A stretch of DNA of 64,000 nt from Gammaproteobacteria bacterium (GCA_016874095.1 VGVH01000004.1:1-64000); one strand, 5' to 3'. Shown: positions 26,883 through 37,446, numbered from the stretch's first letter. Notes: generated by a model from the letters alone, not told the origin. Numbers and translations are program-made.

Positions 26883-28178
26883 TCAGCTGCCGACGGCGCG
26901 CTTGCGATCGGCGCGGAAGCGCCCGGTCTCGATGTGCGAGGATCCCGCGTCCTTGACGACGACGCGATTGCGCCCGTCTTCCTTGGCCTGGTAAAGGGCC
27001 TCGTCCGCAAGCTGTATGGCGCCCTTGAGGCTGCGCTCCCCGTTGGCAGCGACGACGGCCACACCCACGCTGACAGTGAGGAAGCGGCTGGCCCCGGACT
27101 CCGCGTGCGGGATCTCCATCGTCTCGACGCGTTGGCGCAGGTGCTGCGGCAGTTCGCGCGAGAAGTCGCTGGGCGGGCCGTAGAGGACCAGAGACATTTC
27201 TTCGCCACCGAGTCGCGCTGCGCAGTCGAGCGGACGCTGCGCGCCCAGCGAAATCACCTTGGCCACGCGCTTCAACGCATCGTCACCGGCCTGGTGCCCG
27301 TAGAGGTCGTTGTAGGCCTTGAAGTGGTCGATGTCGAACAACATTATCGTTATCTGCCCGCCGTCGCGTCGCGACTGCCGCCAGATGCGCTCCATATAGG
27401 CGTTGTAGGCACGGCGGTTGTAGAGGCCGGTCAGTCCATCCCGCTCGGCGAGATCCTCGAGGATTCCCTTGTTCCTGAACGATTGCCGGGCAGTGACCTC
27501 GAGCTGGAAGCAGCAAAGGGCGCCGACTGCGTTCACGGCCGCGAGCAGGATCGCCTCGAATGCGGTTTCATGCAGGCCGAATTTCCAGTGAAACAGGCCC
27601 CAGATGTAGGTGGCGGTGATCGTGAGCGCCGTGGTTGCTGCGTACCAGAAAAGCAGGCCGGATATGAGCCAGACGATCATGATCCAGGCGACTTCCGTGG
27701 CGAAATAGTATGGCGTGCCGTGCAGGCTCGCACGCAGGGTGACGGAGGTTACGATCAGCCCGGTGAGCAAGGTGCTTGCGGCGAGTAGCGGCTGATAGAG
27801 GTAGTGACGCTCGCGCTGGTACGAGGCCATCAGGGTGGCCATCAGCAGCGGCATAAGTACGGCGAGACCGAACGTCGCGGTGACAGGCGTGATGTTGTCG
27901 CGTGCGAGTCCGAACCCGGTAAGAAATACCACCGCAAGCGTGACGATGACCAGCAACGGCCGAACCTTCGGATAGTTCAGGTCTGCGTAGTGCTGGCGGA
28001 ACTGCTCTTCGACGTAGCGGGTGAATCGCAGGCGCGCCAAACCGCGGCGGTGCTGTTCGCCCACCAGCGTGCTCAGATCAAGATCGCGCGTCGACACGTG
28101 GCTTGCCCCATCGCGCCACCGCGCCCCGGTGGCCAACACCGGAAGGCTATCGGGGATGCGCCGGTGCAACTGAGGCAT
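26883..28178 (-). CDS. GGDEF-domain protein (putative diguanylate cyclase) with N-terminal membrane domain
   Basis: DGLTGLYNRRAYNAYM; FDIDHFKAYND; RLGGEEMSLVL (GGEE[MF]-type active site); several TM helices upstream. Confidence 0.92.
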   Translation of the reverse strand: MPQLHRRIPDSLPVLATGARWRDGASHVSTRDLDLSTLVGEQHRRGLARLRFTRYVEEQFRQHYADLNYPKVRPLLVIVTLAVVFLTGFGLARDNITPVTATFGLAVLMPLLMATLMASYQRERHYLYQPLLAASTLLTGLIVTSVTLRASLHGTPYYFATEVAWIMIVWLISGLLFWYAATTALTITATYIWGLFHWKFGLHETAFEAILLAAVNAVGALCCFQLEVTARQSFRNKGILEDLAERDGLTGLYNRRAYNAYMERIWRQSRRDGGQITIMLFDIDHFKAYNDLYGHQAGDDALKRVAKVISLGAQRPLDCAARLGGEEMSLVLYGPPSDFSRELPQHLRQRVETMEIPHAESGASRFLTVSVGVAVVAANGERSLKGAIQLADEALYQAKEDGRNRVVVKDAGSSHIETGRFRADRKRAVGS

Positions 28179-28271
28179 GATTCACACTTCCGGGCGGCCT
28201 GCACGGCGTGACGCGGCGCGCAGCGCTCCGTTATGCTGCGCGCCATCTCTCGCCGGACTTCTGAACCAACG

Positions 28272-28871
28272 ATGAACATGGGGCGAACCCGGTCGGCGTT
28301 CGAAGTTGCAGCGGCCGCAGCCGGTATCGCAGCGGTGCTTCTGCTCGGCACTTTCGCCCTGCGCCAGAAGCTTCCCGCGCCTGCCAGGCCAGCCGCATCC
28401 ACTGCGGGCGGCTTCATGCCCTGCGATATCCCCGGCGGCGGCTACTGGCGCGGCAGCATCCACGGCGACGGCGCGCTCACGATCGACTGGGGCGGCCCAA
28501 CGCTCGGTTGCGACGGGAACCTGCGACCGGACGGCGGCGTACGACTGTTTTTTGCGGGCGAGCCGACTGAGGACGGTCACAGGTTGATACTGGTGATCGG
28601 CATCGGCGCCTCACTGGATGCCCTGGCCGGCAGGGAGCTGGCAGCGAATGTGACCTTGATCGATGAATCGAGGAGCCGTTTCTTCAGCAGCTCGGACGAA
28701 CGCTGCTTCGCAAGGATTGCCGCCGTCGAGAAACTACAGGGGTACGCAACCGCCTATCGCGTTGCAGGGGAACTCTACTGCGCCGGCAGCCTGCCGGCCG
28801 TGGCCGGGCCGGAGTCGGTGACGCTCGGGGACATGCAGTTCGCCGGCCGGTTCGATGCGGGTGATCTATGA
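28272..28871 (+). CDS. hypothetical protein with N-terminal TM/signal anchor
   Basis: ORF 28233..28871; stop overlaps the DUF192 gene start. Confidence 0.6.
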   Translation: MNMGRTRSAFEVAAAAAGIAAVLLLGTFALRQKLPAPARPAASTAGGFMPCDIPGGGYWRGSIHGDGALTIDWGGPTLGCDGNLRPDGGVRLFFAGEPTEDGHRLILVIGIGASLDALAGRELAANVTLIDESRSRFFSSSDERCFARIAAVEKLQGYATAYRVAGELYCAGSLPAVAGPESVTLGDMQFAGRFDAGDL

Positions 28872-29329
28872 AGCGCGCGTTGATCGGGGCGGGGCTGATG
28901 CTGTGTTTGCTCAGCAGGATGGCCGACGCCGCAGAGCCTGCCTTCCTTCTCAGGGAGTTCCGGCAGGTGCAGGGCATGCTGGAGTCGGCCACAGGCTGCC
29001 AGTTCCTGGACGTGTGGCTCGCCGTCACTCCTGAGCAGCGCGCACAGGGCCTGATGTACGTGCGTGAACTCGGCGCCTACGAGAGCATGCTCTTCACTAC
29101 GCCGCAACCCGCGGTACTCAGCATGTGGATGAAAAATACCTATATCCCGCTCGACATGATCTTCATCGGCACGAACAGCCGTGTCTCGAGCATCGCGGCC
29201 GACAGAGTACCGCTCTCCGAGGAAAGCGTGAAATCCACGGAACCGGTGGTCGCCATCCTCGAGGTAAACGGGGGCTATGCCGCTCGCCACCGCGTACGCC
29301 ACGGTGATCGGTTCGTGCTATTCAATTGA
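28868..29329 (+). CDS. DUF192 domain-containing protein
   Basis: RAQGLMYVRELGAYESMLF...LSMWMKNTYIPLDMIFIG. Confidence 0.88.
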   Translation: MKRALIGAGLMLCLLSRMADAAEPAFLLREFRQVQGMLESATGCQFLDVWLAVTPEQRAQGLMYVRELGAYESMLFTTPQPAVLSMWMKNTYIPLDMIFIGTNSRVSSIAADRVPLSEESVKSTEPVVAILEVNGGYAARHRVRHGDRFVLFN

Positions 29330-29741
29330 GCGCGGCTGCCAGCAGCTCACCCAGCTGCCCCCGATCGACCGCGCGTCGCGTGCCTTCACGGCGCTGCGGC
29401 GCCCAGATTGCGTCGGGGAAGTGCGGGTCATCGGCAAACCTCGGGATCACGTGCCAGTGCAGATGGGGAACCTGGTTGCCAAGCGACGCGATATTCATCT
29501 TGTCCGGATTCAGCAACTCACGCAGCGCCGCCTCCACGGCCAGGGTCACCCGCAGGCAATGCGCGCGATCGGGCTCCGCCAGATCGCTCATCTCCCGGAC
29601 GTGGCGGCGCCAGATGACACGACAAAGTGCCGGATAGGCCGCTTCGCCGGCGATGACGACGACGCAACGGTCGTCTGCCCACACGGATGGCGTCGCGGGT
29701 TCGCTGCATAAGGGGCAAGGTATCGCTCCGGCCTCACTCAT
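29322..29741 (-). CDS. HIT family protein
   Basis: CPLC N-terminus and GNQVPHLHWHVIPRF (HxHxH). Confidence 0.9.
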   Translation of the reverse strand: MSEAGAIPCPLCSEPATPSVWADDRCVVVIAGEAAYPALCRVIWRRHVREMSDLAEPDRAHCLRVTLAVEAALRELLNPDKMNIASLGNQVPHLHWHVIPRFADDPHFPDAIWAPQRREGTRRAVDRGQLGELLAAALN

Positions 29742-30972
29742 GGCGCAGCGCCTCGATGGGATCCATGCGCGCGGCACGCAGCGCTGGCCAGCTCGCGAAA
29801 ACGAGATTGACGAGCATGGCCACGGCCAGCGCGGTCAGCGCGTTGCCTGACTCGAAGACGAACGGCAGATTCGCCACGGCCGACGCGGCCCGCGAGGCGA
29901 GCCAACCGACCGCAAGGCCTGCAACGGCGCCGAGCGACGCGAGCAGCAGTGCCTCGAAGGCGAACTGGAAAAAGATGTCGGCGGCCGTCGCGCCGAGCGC
30001 ACGGCGCGTGCCGATCTCGCGGGTGCGGTCACGCACAGCGATCCAGGCGATGGCAAGGACGCCGATGCCCGAGACGACCAGCGCCGAGAAAGCCACCCAC
30101 CGCACCAGGAAGCCCAACCGCTCCGCGGAGGCAAGCTGCGTGGCAATCAATTCCTTCTGGCTGCTGACACGGAAGTCCGCGGGCCGGAAAGCAGAGATCC
30201 GGTGTCGTGCGCGCAGCAGTTCCTCGACATCGACAGAGACGGGCTCCATACGATCGCCGGCTGCGAGCTCGAGCAATATCGAACCGTAGTGCTCCTGATT
30301 CAGGAGGCGGCGCATGGCCGTAGTAAGCGGCACATAGACCTGCTGGTCCTCGTTGGTGATATCGAGCCCCTGGCCGCGCTCGGACAGAACGCCGACAACG
30401 GTGAACGGCACCCGATTGATGAACAGCCGCTCGCCGACCGGCGACTCGTCACCGTACAGGAATTGCGCGACCGCATGCCCGAGCAATGCAACTCGTGTCG
30501 ATCGGCGGACATCCTCGTCGTAGAACGACTCGCCACTCGCGAGGGGCCAGTGCTTGATCGGGAAGAAGTCCGGTTCCACACCGATGACCGGTGAAACGCG
30601 GGAATTGAACCCGGCTTTCAGCCTCAGGCCTGATGAGACAACCGCCGAGGACCGCCGGATTCCGCCGATCTCCCGGCGAATCGCGGCCAGGTCGGCCTCC
30701 CGCAGCGTGGTGACGATCGTGCCGGTCCGTTCGCGTCCGCCGGACGCCCGGCTCTGCTCGGCGTTGACGACGATGACGTTGGCGCCGAGCCGGCGGATCT
30801 TTTCGATCACGAGCGAGCGGCCGCCCGAGGCATAGTTGACTGCAGTCACCGCGCCGGCGACACCGAGGGCGGCGCAGGATACGACCAGCAGCGAGCGGAC
30901 GCGGAATCGCCACGCCTGGCGCAGCGCGCCCGGCAAGAGGTGGCGCCAGCGGCTCCAGCGGGAATCCAACAC
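29734..30972 (-). CDS. ABC transporter permease (MacB/FtsX type)
   Basis: ORF to 31095, probable non-ATG start near LDSRWSRWRHLLPGALRQAW (start approximate); C-terminal TRREIGTRRALGATAADIFFQF motif. Confidence 0.85.
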   Translation of the reverse strand: MLDSRWSRWRHLLPGALRQAWRFRVRSLLVVSCAALGVAGAVTAVNYASGGRSLVIEKIRRLGANVIVVNAEQSRASGGRERTGTIVTTLREADLAAIRREIGGIRRSSAVVSSGLRLKAGFNSRVSPVIGVEPDFFPIKHWPLASGESFYDEDVRRSTRVALLGHAVAQFLYGDESPVGERLFINRVPFTVVGVLSERGQGLDITNEDQQVYVPLTTAMRRLLNQEHYGSILLELAAGDRMEPVSVDVEELLRARHRISAFRPADFRVSSQKELIATQLASAERLGFLVRWVAFSALVVSGIGVLAIAWIAVRDRTREIGTRRALGATAADIFFQFAFEALLLASLGAVAGLAVGWLASRAASAVANLPFVFESGNALTALAVAMLVNLVFASWPALRAARMDPIEALRHE

Positions 30973-30980
30973 TGCGTCCC

Positions 30981-32204
30981 TCAGGAGCGCAGCGCCTGGA
31001 TCGGATCGACCCTCGTGGCAGCCCAGGCCGGTTGCAGCCCGAACACCAGTCCGACCGCAGCCGACAGCGATGCGGCGCCTGCGACGGCGCTCCACAGGAT
31101 CGTGGGCGGCAGGCTGGCCAGCGTCGTCACGATCAGGGTCCCGCCGACGCCGATGGCGATGCCGGCAAACCCGCCGACCAGCGAGATGACCACAGCCTCG
31201 ATCAGGAACTGCGCGAGTATGTCGCCGCGACTCGCCCCGACGGCGCGCCTGACACCGATTTCGCGGTGCCGCTCGCGAACCGCGATGAGCATCAGGCTCA
31301 TGATGACGGTACCGCCGATCAGTGTCGCGACGAACGAGACGCCTGTCAGTATCTTGCGCAGCGTGGAACCGACGTCGACGATGCGGTCAACCTGCGCCTG
31401 CGGACTCGTGACGGTGAAATCGTCTTCCACGGGCGGGACAATGCCGTGCCGCTCCCGCATGAGGGCGGTGATATCCGCGATAGCCTGCTCCGCCCGGGAT
31501 GGGTCGCGCAGCTGGGCCATCATGCCGGTGTAGTAGTCGCGGCGGAAAAGCCGCTTGGCTGAAGTCTCCAGCGGGATGAACAGGATGTTGTCCATGCTGG
31601 CACCGCCCGGACCCACGCCGCGCGACTTCATGATGCCCTTCACCTGGAACGGGACATCGCCGATGCGCACCTGCTTGCCGAGCGGGTCCTCGTCCTGGAA
31701 GAGCGCCTTCTGCAGATCGACGCCGATGACGGCCACGCGCGCGAGCGACTCGTTGTCTTCCGCGGTGATGCCGCTGCCGATGGCCACGTCGTCACCGCGC
31801 ACCTCCGCCCAGTTCGACGAGATGCCCATGACGGACGGGCTTTCCGCGCGATCCCGGTAGGTCACCTCGACGTCGGTCGCGAACTGCACGGTGGCCACCT
31901 GCTTCACGAGCGGCACTTCACTTTCGATCGCCCGCGCGTCGTTGGCGTCCAGCACGGGCGGTACGGTAACCACCGAGGGCATGCCACGTGTGCTCGCACG
32001 GCCCGGGTTGACGATGACGACATCGAAAGTCCCGAGCATGTTCTTGAAGCGCTCCATGACCTGCTTGCGGGTCGCCTCGCCCACCGAGGCAAGCGCGGTG
32101 AGCGACGCGACACCGAGCGTAACGCCCAGCATCATGAAGAAACTGCGCAGCTTGTTGCGCCGGATGCTGCGCAGGGCCATCAGGAACAGATTGCCGATCC
32201 GCAT
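30981..32204 (-). CDS. ABC transporter permease (MacB/FtsX type)
   Basis: RSIRRNKLRSFFMMLGVTLGVASL; VRERHREIGVRRAVGASRGDILAQFL. Confidence 0.9.
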   Translation of the reverse strand: MRIGNLFLMALRSIRRNKLRSFFMMLGVTLGVASLTALASVGEATRKQVMERFKNMLGTFDVVIVNPGRASTRGMPSVVTVPPVLDANDARAIESEVPLVKQVATVQFATDVEVTYRDRAESPSVMGISSNWAEVRGDDVAIGSGITAEDNESLARVAVIGVDLQKALFQDEDPLGKQVRIGDVPFQVKGIMKSRGVGPGGASMDNILFIPLETSAKRLFRRDYYTGMMAQLRDPSRAEQAIADITALMRERHGIVPPVEDDFTVTSPQAQVDRIVDVGSTLRKILTGVSFVATLIGGTVIMSLMLIAVRERHREIGVRRAVGASRGDILAQFLIEAVVISLVGGFAGIAIGVGGTLIVTTLASLPPTILWSAVAGAASLSAAVGLVFGLQPAWAATRVDPIQALRS

Positions 32205-32213
32205 GCTGCCTCC

Positions 32214-32912
32214 TCAACCGGTAGTCGCAGCGGATCGCTGCGCCATCGGTTTATCGCTCGCGATGACGCCGTCGCGTATGACCAGCTCGCGCCTGGCAAA
32301 CGCGGCCACCGCTTCGTCGTGGGTGACCAGCACGATGGTACGGCCTTCGCGATGCAGCTCGGTGAAAAGCCGCATGACGCTCTCGCCCGCCGCGGAATCG
32401 AGATTACCAGTCGGCTCATCCGCGAGTATCAATGGCGGATCGTTCATCAACGCCCGGGCGATCGCGACGCGCTGCTGCTCGCCGCCGGACAACTCGGTGA
32501 CGAAATGGTCCGCGCGTTGGCCCAGGCCGACGCGCTCCAGGATTGTCCTCGCACGTGCCCGATCGACCTGGCCTTCGGCATACAGCGCGGGAACTTCCAC
32601 GTTTTCGAGCGCGGTCGTCCTGGGCAGCAGGTTGAATGACTGGAAAACGAAGCCGATCTTGCGGTTTCGGACGCGTGATCGCGCGATATCGTCGAGGTGG
32701 GATACATCCTCGCCGTCCAGGCGATATTCGCCTGTTGTTGGTGTATCGAGGCAGCCGATGATATTGAGGAGAGACGACTTGCCGGAACCCGACGCGCCAC
32801 GGATGGTCACGAATTCTCCGCGGGCAATGTCGAAGCTCACGTCCCGCAGCGCCGGCACGTCAGTGCCGTCGCCGCGGGTATAGGTGCGCTTCAGGTGGTT
32901 CAGGCTGATCAT
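32214..32912 (-). CDS. ABC transporter ATP-binding protein (MacB/LolD type)
   Basis: GASGSGKSSLLNIIGCLDTPT; LSGGEQQRVAIARAL; LILADEPTGNLDS. Confidence 0.93.
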   Translation of the reverse strand: MISLNHLKRTYTRGDGTDVPALRDVSFDIARGEFVTIRGASGSGKSSLLNIIGCLDTPTTGEYRLDGEDVSHLDDIARSRVRNRKIGFVFQSFNLLPRTTALENVEVPALYAEGQVDRARARTILERVGLGQRADHFVTELSGGEQQRVAIARALMNDPPLILADEPTGNLDSAAGESVMRLFTELHREGRTIVLVTHDEAVAAFARRELVIRDGVIASDKPMAQRSAATTG

Positions 32913-33988
32913 TACAGGTCTCCGCTCGACGAAGGAGGCGACGGATTCGCGAGGACGCGATCACCGGTCTCCAGACCCTGTCTGATTTCGCTGTAGGCCG
33001 AGTCCCGCGTACCGACGCTGACACCGCGCCGCTCGAGGCCTGCCGGCGTCTCGACCATGACATAGCGCTCGGCCCCCTCACGGAGCACGGCTGAACTCGG
33101 CACGACCAGGGTCTGACGCTCCGCGGTCAGCACGGAAACGTTGGCCGTCATGTCGGGCTTGAGCAGCGTCGCAGGCGACGTTATGCGGATCATGACTTCG
33201 AAATTGACGACACCAGAGATGATCGTGCCCTTGGGCGCGATGCGGGCCACGACACCAGAGTGCTCGTCCGCCGGATAGGCCTCGACCGTGAAAGTCACGG
33301 GATTTTCGATCGCCACCCCGCCGATGTCGGTCTCGTCGACCATCGCTATCAGTTCGAGCGCGTCGTCCTCGATGATCGTTGCGAAAGTAGGCGTCGTGAA
33401 GGCGGCAGCTACTGTCTCGCCCTCCTGCGTACTGACGGACGCAACGGTCCCCGAAATGGGCGAGCGGATTACCGCGTATCCCAGGTCGGTCTCGACCACG
33501 GCGGCGTCGCGTCGCGCCTTTTCGAGCCTGGCCGTCGCCGCATCGACCGCGATGCGGGCGTCCTCCACCTGGCTCTCGGCGACGAGTTTCTGCGCGTCCA
33601 TCTTCTCGGTCCTGGCGAGATCGGCTTCGGCGAGACGCAACTCCTGCTGCTGGACCGCCACCTGCGCGCGTGCCTGCGCCAGCCGGGCTTCAAGGCCGCG
33701 TGCGTCGATGCGCGCTATTACGTCGCCCTTGGTAATGTGGGACCCGACCTCGACATTGAGCTGCTCGACGATGCCCGACAGCTGCGATCCGACGCGCACT
33801 TCCCCGCCGACCCGCAGGCGCACGATGCCGGTTGCCAGCACGGTCGATGCCATGGTGCGCCGTTCCGGCGTGGTGAAGACACGGTCCCCTGTTTCGTCAC
33901 CGCCGGCGGCCAGTTGCTGCCAGGCAAACCATGAACCGGCCGCAACGACCGTGGTCGCCAGTAGCACAACCAGCCCGACGCGAGTCAC
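32912..33988 (-). CDS. efflux periplasmic adaptor subunit (MacA-like)
   Basis: VGGEVRVGSQLSGIVEQLNVEVGSHITKGDVIARID; coiled-coil hairpin; VIRSPISGTV. Confidence 0.9.
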   Translation of the reverse strand: MTRVGLVVLLATTVVAAGSWFAWQQLAAGGDETGDRVFTTPERRTMASTVLATGIVRLRVGGEVRVGSQLSGIVEQLNVEVGSHITKGDVIARIDARGLEARLAQARAQVAVQQQELRLAEADLARTEKMDAQKLVAESQVEDARIAVDAATARLEKARRDAAVVETDLGYAVIRSPISGTVASVSTQEGETVAAAFTTPTFATIIEDDALELIAMVDETDIGGVAIENPVTFTVEAYPADEHSGVVARIAPKGTIISGVVNFEVMIRITSPATLLKPDMTANVSVLTAERQTLVVPSSAVLREGAERYVMVETPAGLERRGVSVGTRDSAYSEIRQGLETGDRVLANPSPPSSSGDL

Positions 33989-34464
33989 TTCGCCTGCTTC
34001 TCGTACACCATGACCATCGGCTCCTTGTTGGGCCGCTGGTTCGTCACTGTCATCGTCTTCCCGTCAACGGACAGTTCCCGAATCTCGGTCTTCACGACCT
34101 TCGTGCCGGGCACAGCACCCTCGCTGGTCCATTTGACGACCAGTTTCGCGCCATCCCATTGCGCCACCGTCTCAGCCTTGTCGCCCATCGCGCCCTCATT
34201 GGCTACGCCTTTGCCGCCGAGGTCGTAACTCACCAGGCGCTTCGTCGTCTTCATCATGAAGGTGGAGCTGAAGTCGATCACCAGCGATGCAGTTGTCTGG
34301 CGGACGACCACGGTTTCGTCGACCGCGGACACCATGCCGAGGTTCTTGCCCTTCTTGTTGTTCAGCGTCCACGTTCCATTGAAGTCGGGCACAGCCGCGA
34401 TTGCGCCGCACGAGAAAATCACCAACAAAGCCAGCAATGTTGATATGAGCCTGGAATTGTTCAC
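33985..34464 (-). CDS. hypothetical exported protein
   Basis: Signal peptide VNNSRLISTLLALLVIFSCGAIAA then PDFNGTWTLN; start could be 34488. Confidence 0.65.
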   Translation of the reverse strand: MNNSRLISTLLALLVIFSCGAIAAVPDFNGTWTLNNKKGKNLGMVSAVDETVVVRQTTASLVIDFSSTFMMKTTKRLVSYDLGGKGVANEGAMGDKAETVAQWDGAKLVVKWTSEGAVPGTKVVKTEIRELSVDGKTMTVTNQRPNKEPMVMVYEKQAK

Positions 34465-34489
34465 GTCAGTTTCCCTCCGGTGGATCACG

Positions 34490-34918
34490 CTATGGCACCA
34501 GCACGACCGGTACCGAGGCCGAGCGTACTACGGCCAGTGCCACCGAGCCGACCACCGCGTCGGCAAGGAAGCCGCGACCATGGGCGCCGATTATGATCTC
34601 GTCCGCCCCCGTGCTGCGGGCGAACTCGGCGATTTTCGCGGCCGCCTCGCCGACACCGATATGCAGCGTCGGCTCGATGCCACCTGAGCGCAGCCGCGCA
34701 GCCGCAGATTCAAGCGCCGCCTCCCCTTCCTCGCGGTAATACGCATCCAGGCTGCCCTGGCGGATGAAGAGCTTGACGTTGACGCCGGCCAGCGATGGCT
34801 GCACGTTGAGGAGATGGACTCTGACCGGCCCGCTCTCGACCGCGTGGCGGCGCAGCGCATAGTCCGCTGCTCGCAATCCGAATTCAGATCCGTCAGTAGC
34901 AACCAGCAGGGTCGTCAT
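34490..34918 (-). CDS. universal stress protein (UspA family)
   Basis: LLVATDGSEFGLRAADYAL; IIIGAHGRGFLADAVVGSVA. Confidence 0.92.
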   Translation of the reverse strand: MTTLLVATDGSEFGLRAADYALRRHAVESGPVRVHLLNVQPSLAGVNVKLFIRQGSLDAYYREEGEAALESAAARLRSGGIEPTLHIGVGEAAAKIAEFARSTGADEIIIGAHGRGFLADAVVGSVALAVVRSASVPVVLVP

Positions 34919-35655
34919 GGGGGACCTCCGTTCTCGCTGCGCTTGCCGTCATGGCGAACGAGGTCAACTGGCGCCGCAGTAGCGGCCGCACGGTGCGCAG
35001 CGAGACAGCCGACGGCGACGACGGCCACGGCTCCAGACACTGCAGCGGCCAGTGGCGCCCAGTCCGGCATCTTTGCGCCGAGGTCCGCGAGCACCGCGTC
35101 ATGCACGATCATGTCTCCGCCGATCCACCCGAGCAGGGCAGCGCCACCGAGGATCACGACGGGAAAGCGATCCATCAGCTGCAGTACGAAGCGGCTGCCC
35201 CAGACGATGATCGGTACGCTCACGATGAGTCCGAACACGACCAGGCCGACATGCCCCTTCGCGGCGCCTGCGATCCCGATGACGTTGTCGAGACTCATGA
35301 CCGCGTCGGCCACGATGATCGTCTTCACGGCGCCGGCAAGGTGGGTGCTCGCGTCAATTTCCCGCCCGTCGTCCTCGTCATGCGGCAGCAGCAGCTTGAT
35401 GCCGATCCACAGCAGCAGCAGGCCACCGACGATCTTCAGGAACGGAATCTTGAGGAGTTGCAGCGCAAAGAAAATAAGCGCAACCCGCAAGCCGATTGCA
35501 CCGGCCATGCCCCACCAGATGGCCTGGCGGCGCTGTGCCTCCGGCAGCCGCCGCGAAGCGAGCGCGATCACGATGGCGTTGTCACCGCCCAGCAGGATGT
35601 CGATCGCTATGATCTGGCCGACCGCGATCCAGAATTCGGGGGAGTTGAAGTCCAC
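34915..35655 (-). CDS. TerC family membrane protein
   Basis: IIAIDILLGGDNAIVIALASRRLP; ADAVMSLDNVIGIAGAAKGH. Confidence 0.92.
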   Translation of the reverse strand: MDFNSPEFWIAVGQIIAIDILLGGDNAIVIALASRRLPEAQRRQAIWWGMAGAIGLRVALIFFALQLLKIPFLKIVGGLLLLWIGIKLLLPHDEDDGREIDASTHLAGAVKTIIVADAVMSLDNVIGIAGAAKGHVGLVVFGLIVSVPIIVWGSRFVLQLMDRFPVVILGGAALLGWIGGDMIVHDAVLADLGAKMPDWAPLAAAVSGAVAVVAVGCLAAHRAAATAAPVDLVRHDGKRSENGGPP

Positions 35656-35724
35656 TGTTGTACTTTGGCGCTGCTACAGCGGCAGTTTACCGGCAGCGGC
35701 CGCCCGTCGGGGAGCTATCCCTCG

Positions 35725-36108
35725 TCATTGCGCAGCGGCAGCCCGACAGCGGACTTCATATCGCTGGTCGCGCCGGGCGGGATTGTCTTCCATGAAGTCG
35801 AAGGGGCGCTTCCTGAGGATTTCACGACCTGCAGGACACATGCCGCGCAGCTCGAGCCATTCGTCGAGCCAGCGCATGCGCTCGGCCTCGGCAGTCGCGT
35901 CGTTGTCCGGAAACTCGGCGGTTATGCTGACGTCGAAATAGAAGACGTCACGCGAAGCGCCACCGGCCCCGTCCCTGGGTTGCGTGATCTCGCTGAACCT
36001 GTGGCGGTTATACAGATCCGGTGAATCGAAGGCCGCACAGGACACCAGCATCGCGATCGCCGGCGCCACGAACGGCGTCCACCAGCGGCTACCCATCCAG
36101 GCGGTCAT
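35725..36108 (-). CDS. hypothetical putative lipoprotein
   Basis: AIAMLVSCAAFDS lipobox-like; 127 aa. Confidence 0.6.
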   Translation of the reverse strand: MTAWMGSRWWTPFVAPAIAMLVSCAAFDSPDLYNRHRFSEITQPRDGAGGASRDVFYFDVSITAEFPDNDATAEAERMRWLDEWLELRGMCPAGREILRKRPFDFMEDNPARRDQRYEVRCRAAAAQ

Positions 36109-36157
36109 CGTTATTTCTCCTAAGCGTCGGGACTCCGGCGCTGCAGGGATGAATCGC

Positions 36158-37378
36158 TCATCGCAGGAAATTGACGAAACTGGTCACGATCAGCGCGTTG
36201 GCGAAATCGATGAAGAACGCACCGACGAGCGGGATCACCAGGAATGCGCGCGGCGCGGGACCGAAACGCGCCACCAGCGAGCGCATGTTGGCGACCGCAT
36301 TGGCCGTCGTGCCGGAAGCAAAGCCAATGAAGCCGCTGGCCATGACTGCCGAGTCGTAATCCCGCCCCATGAGCCGGAACGACAGGAACCAGGCGAGCAG
36401 CAGCAGCGTCACGATCTGCGCGAACAGGATCACGAAGAGCGGCAGCGCCTGGCTCGCCAGCTGCCAGACCTTGAGGTCCATCAGTGCTACCACGAGAAAG
36501 ATGTTGAGGGCGAAACCGCCGATGAACTCCATGGCGTTTTCATCGATCTTCAGCCAGTCGGTGGCCTCGTCCAGGTTGCGCAGCACCGACGCGACGATCA
36601 TGGCGCCGATGTAGGCCGGCAACGTGAATCCGGCATCCTGGATGTAGCGGCTCAGTACGCTGCCGATACCCATCGCGATCGCGATGACGACAAGATTGCG
36701 CACGAAGCCGGTGTTTTCGCGTTCGACCTCGATCGTGATCTCGCGGACGGGATAGGTGGTCGGAAAGGCGAGCTCCCGATCGAGTTCGCGCACTGCCCGC
36801 CCCTCAGGCGCGAGACCATGGCGGCGGATCAGCGCCGTTCCGAGCGGATTGCCGGCGATGCCGCCGCAGACGATGCCGAACACCGCCGCCGTGATCGCGA
36901 TCACTGCAGCTCCATCGAGTCCGGCCTCCTCGAACAGCGGCGCGAAAGCAAGCCCGGTTGCGGGACCGCCCATCAGGGTCACGGAACCTGCCATGACACC
37001 GAGCAAGGGCGAAAGGCCGAGCATGCTGGCGATCGCGACACCGACGCCGTTCTGGACGAGACACACGACGATCGAGAAAAGCAGGAACACGACTACCGCC
37101 GCGCCACCCCGCCTGAGCAGCGCCAGGCTCGCCCCCATGCCGATGGTAGTGAAGAAGGCGACGTTCAGCGTCTGCTGGGCGCTGGTGTCGAGTGTGACGT
37201 TGACGAAGCGGTCCCGGCAGACGAACACGACGAGCGCGAAAGCCAGGCCACCGACGACCGCCGAGGGAATGTTGAGACGGTCCAGCAGGCTGACACGTTC
37301 CCGCAACTTCACCCCGGCGTAGTAGACGACGGCAGCGAGGGCCAGGGTCTGCAGCAGGTCGAGTTTCAGTTCCAGCAT
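36158..37378 (-). CDS. gltS: sodium/glutamate symporter
   Basis: MLELKLDLLQTLALAAVVYYAGVKLRERV; GMGASLALLRRGG; TLMGGPATGLAFAP; internal repeat with GFASGTTANAVANM. Confidence 0.9.
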   Translation of the reverse strand: MLELKLDLLQTLALAAVVYYAGVKLRERVSLLDRLNIPSAVVGGLAFALVVFVCRDRFVNVTLDTSAQQTLNVAFFTTIGMGASLALLRRGGAAVVVFLLFSIVVCLVQNGVGVAIASMLGLSPLLGVMAGSVTLMGGPATGLAFAPLFEEAGLDGAAVIAITAAVFGIVCGGIAGNPLGTALIRRHGLAPEGRAVRELDRELAFPTTYPVREITIEVERENTGFVRNLVVIAIAMGIGSVLSRYIQDAGFTLPAYIGAMIVASVLRNLDEATDWLKIDENAMEFIGGFALNIFLVVALMDLKVWQLASQALPLFVILFAQIVTLLLLAWFLSFRLMGRDYDSAVMASGFIGFASGTTANAVANMRSLVARFGPAPRAFLVIPLVGAFFIDFANALIVTSFVNFLR

Positions 37379-37446
37379 GGCGGCAGACTCTACACGCATC
37401 CCTGCCCGGATGGTGCAGCCGCGCGGGCTGTGCGACGATCCACACC

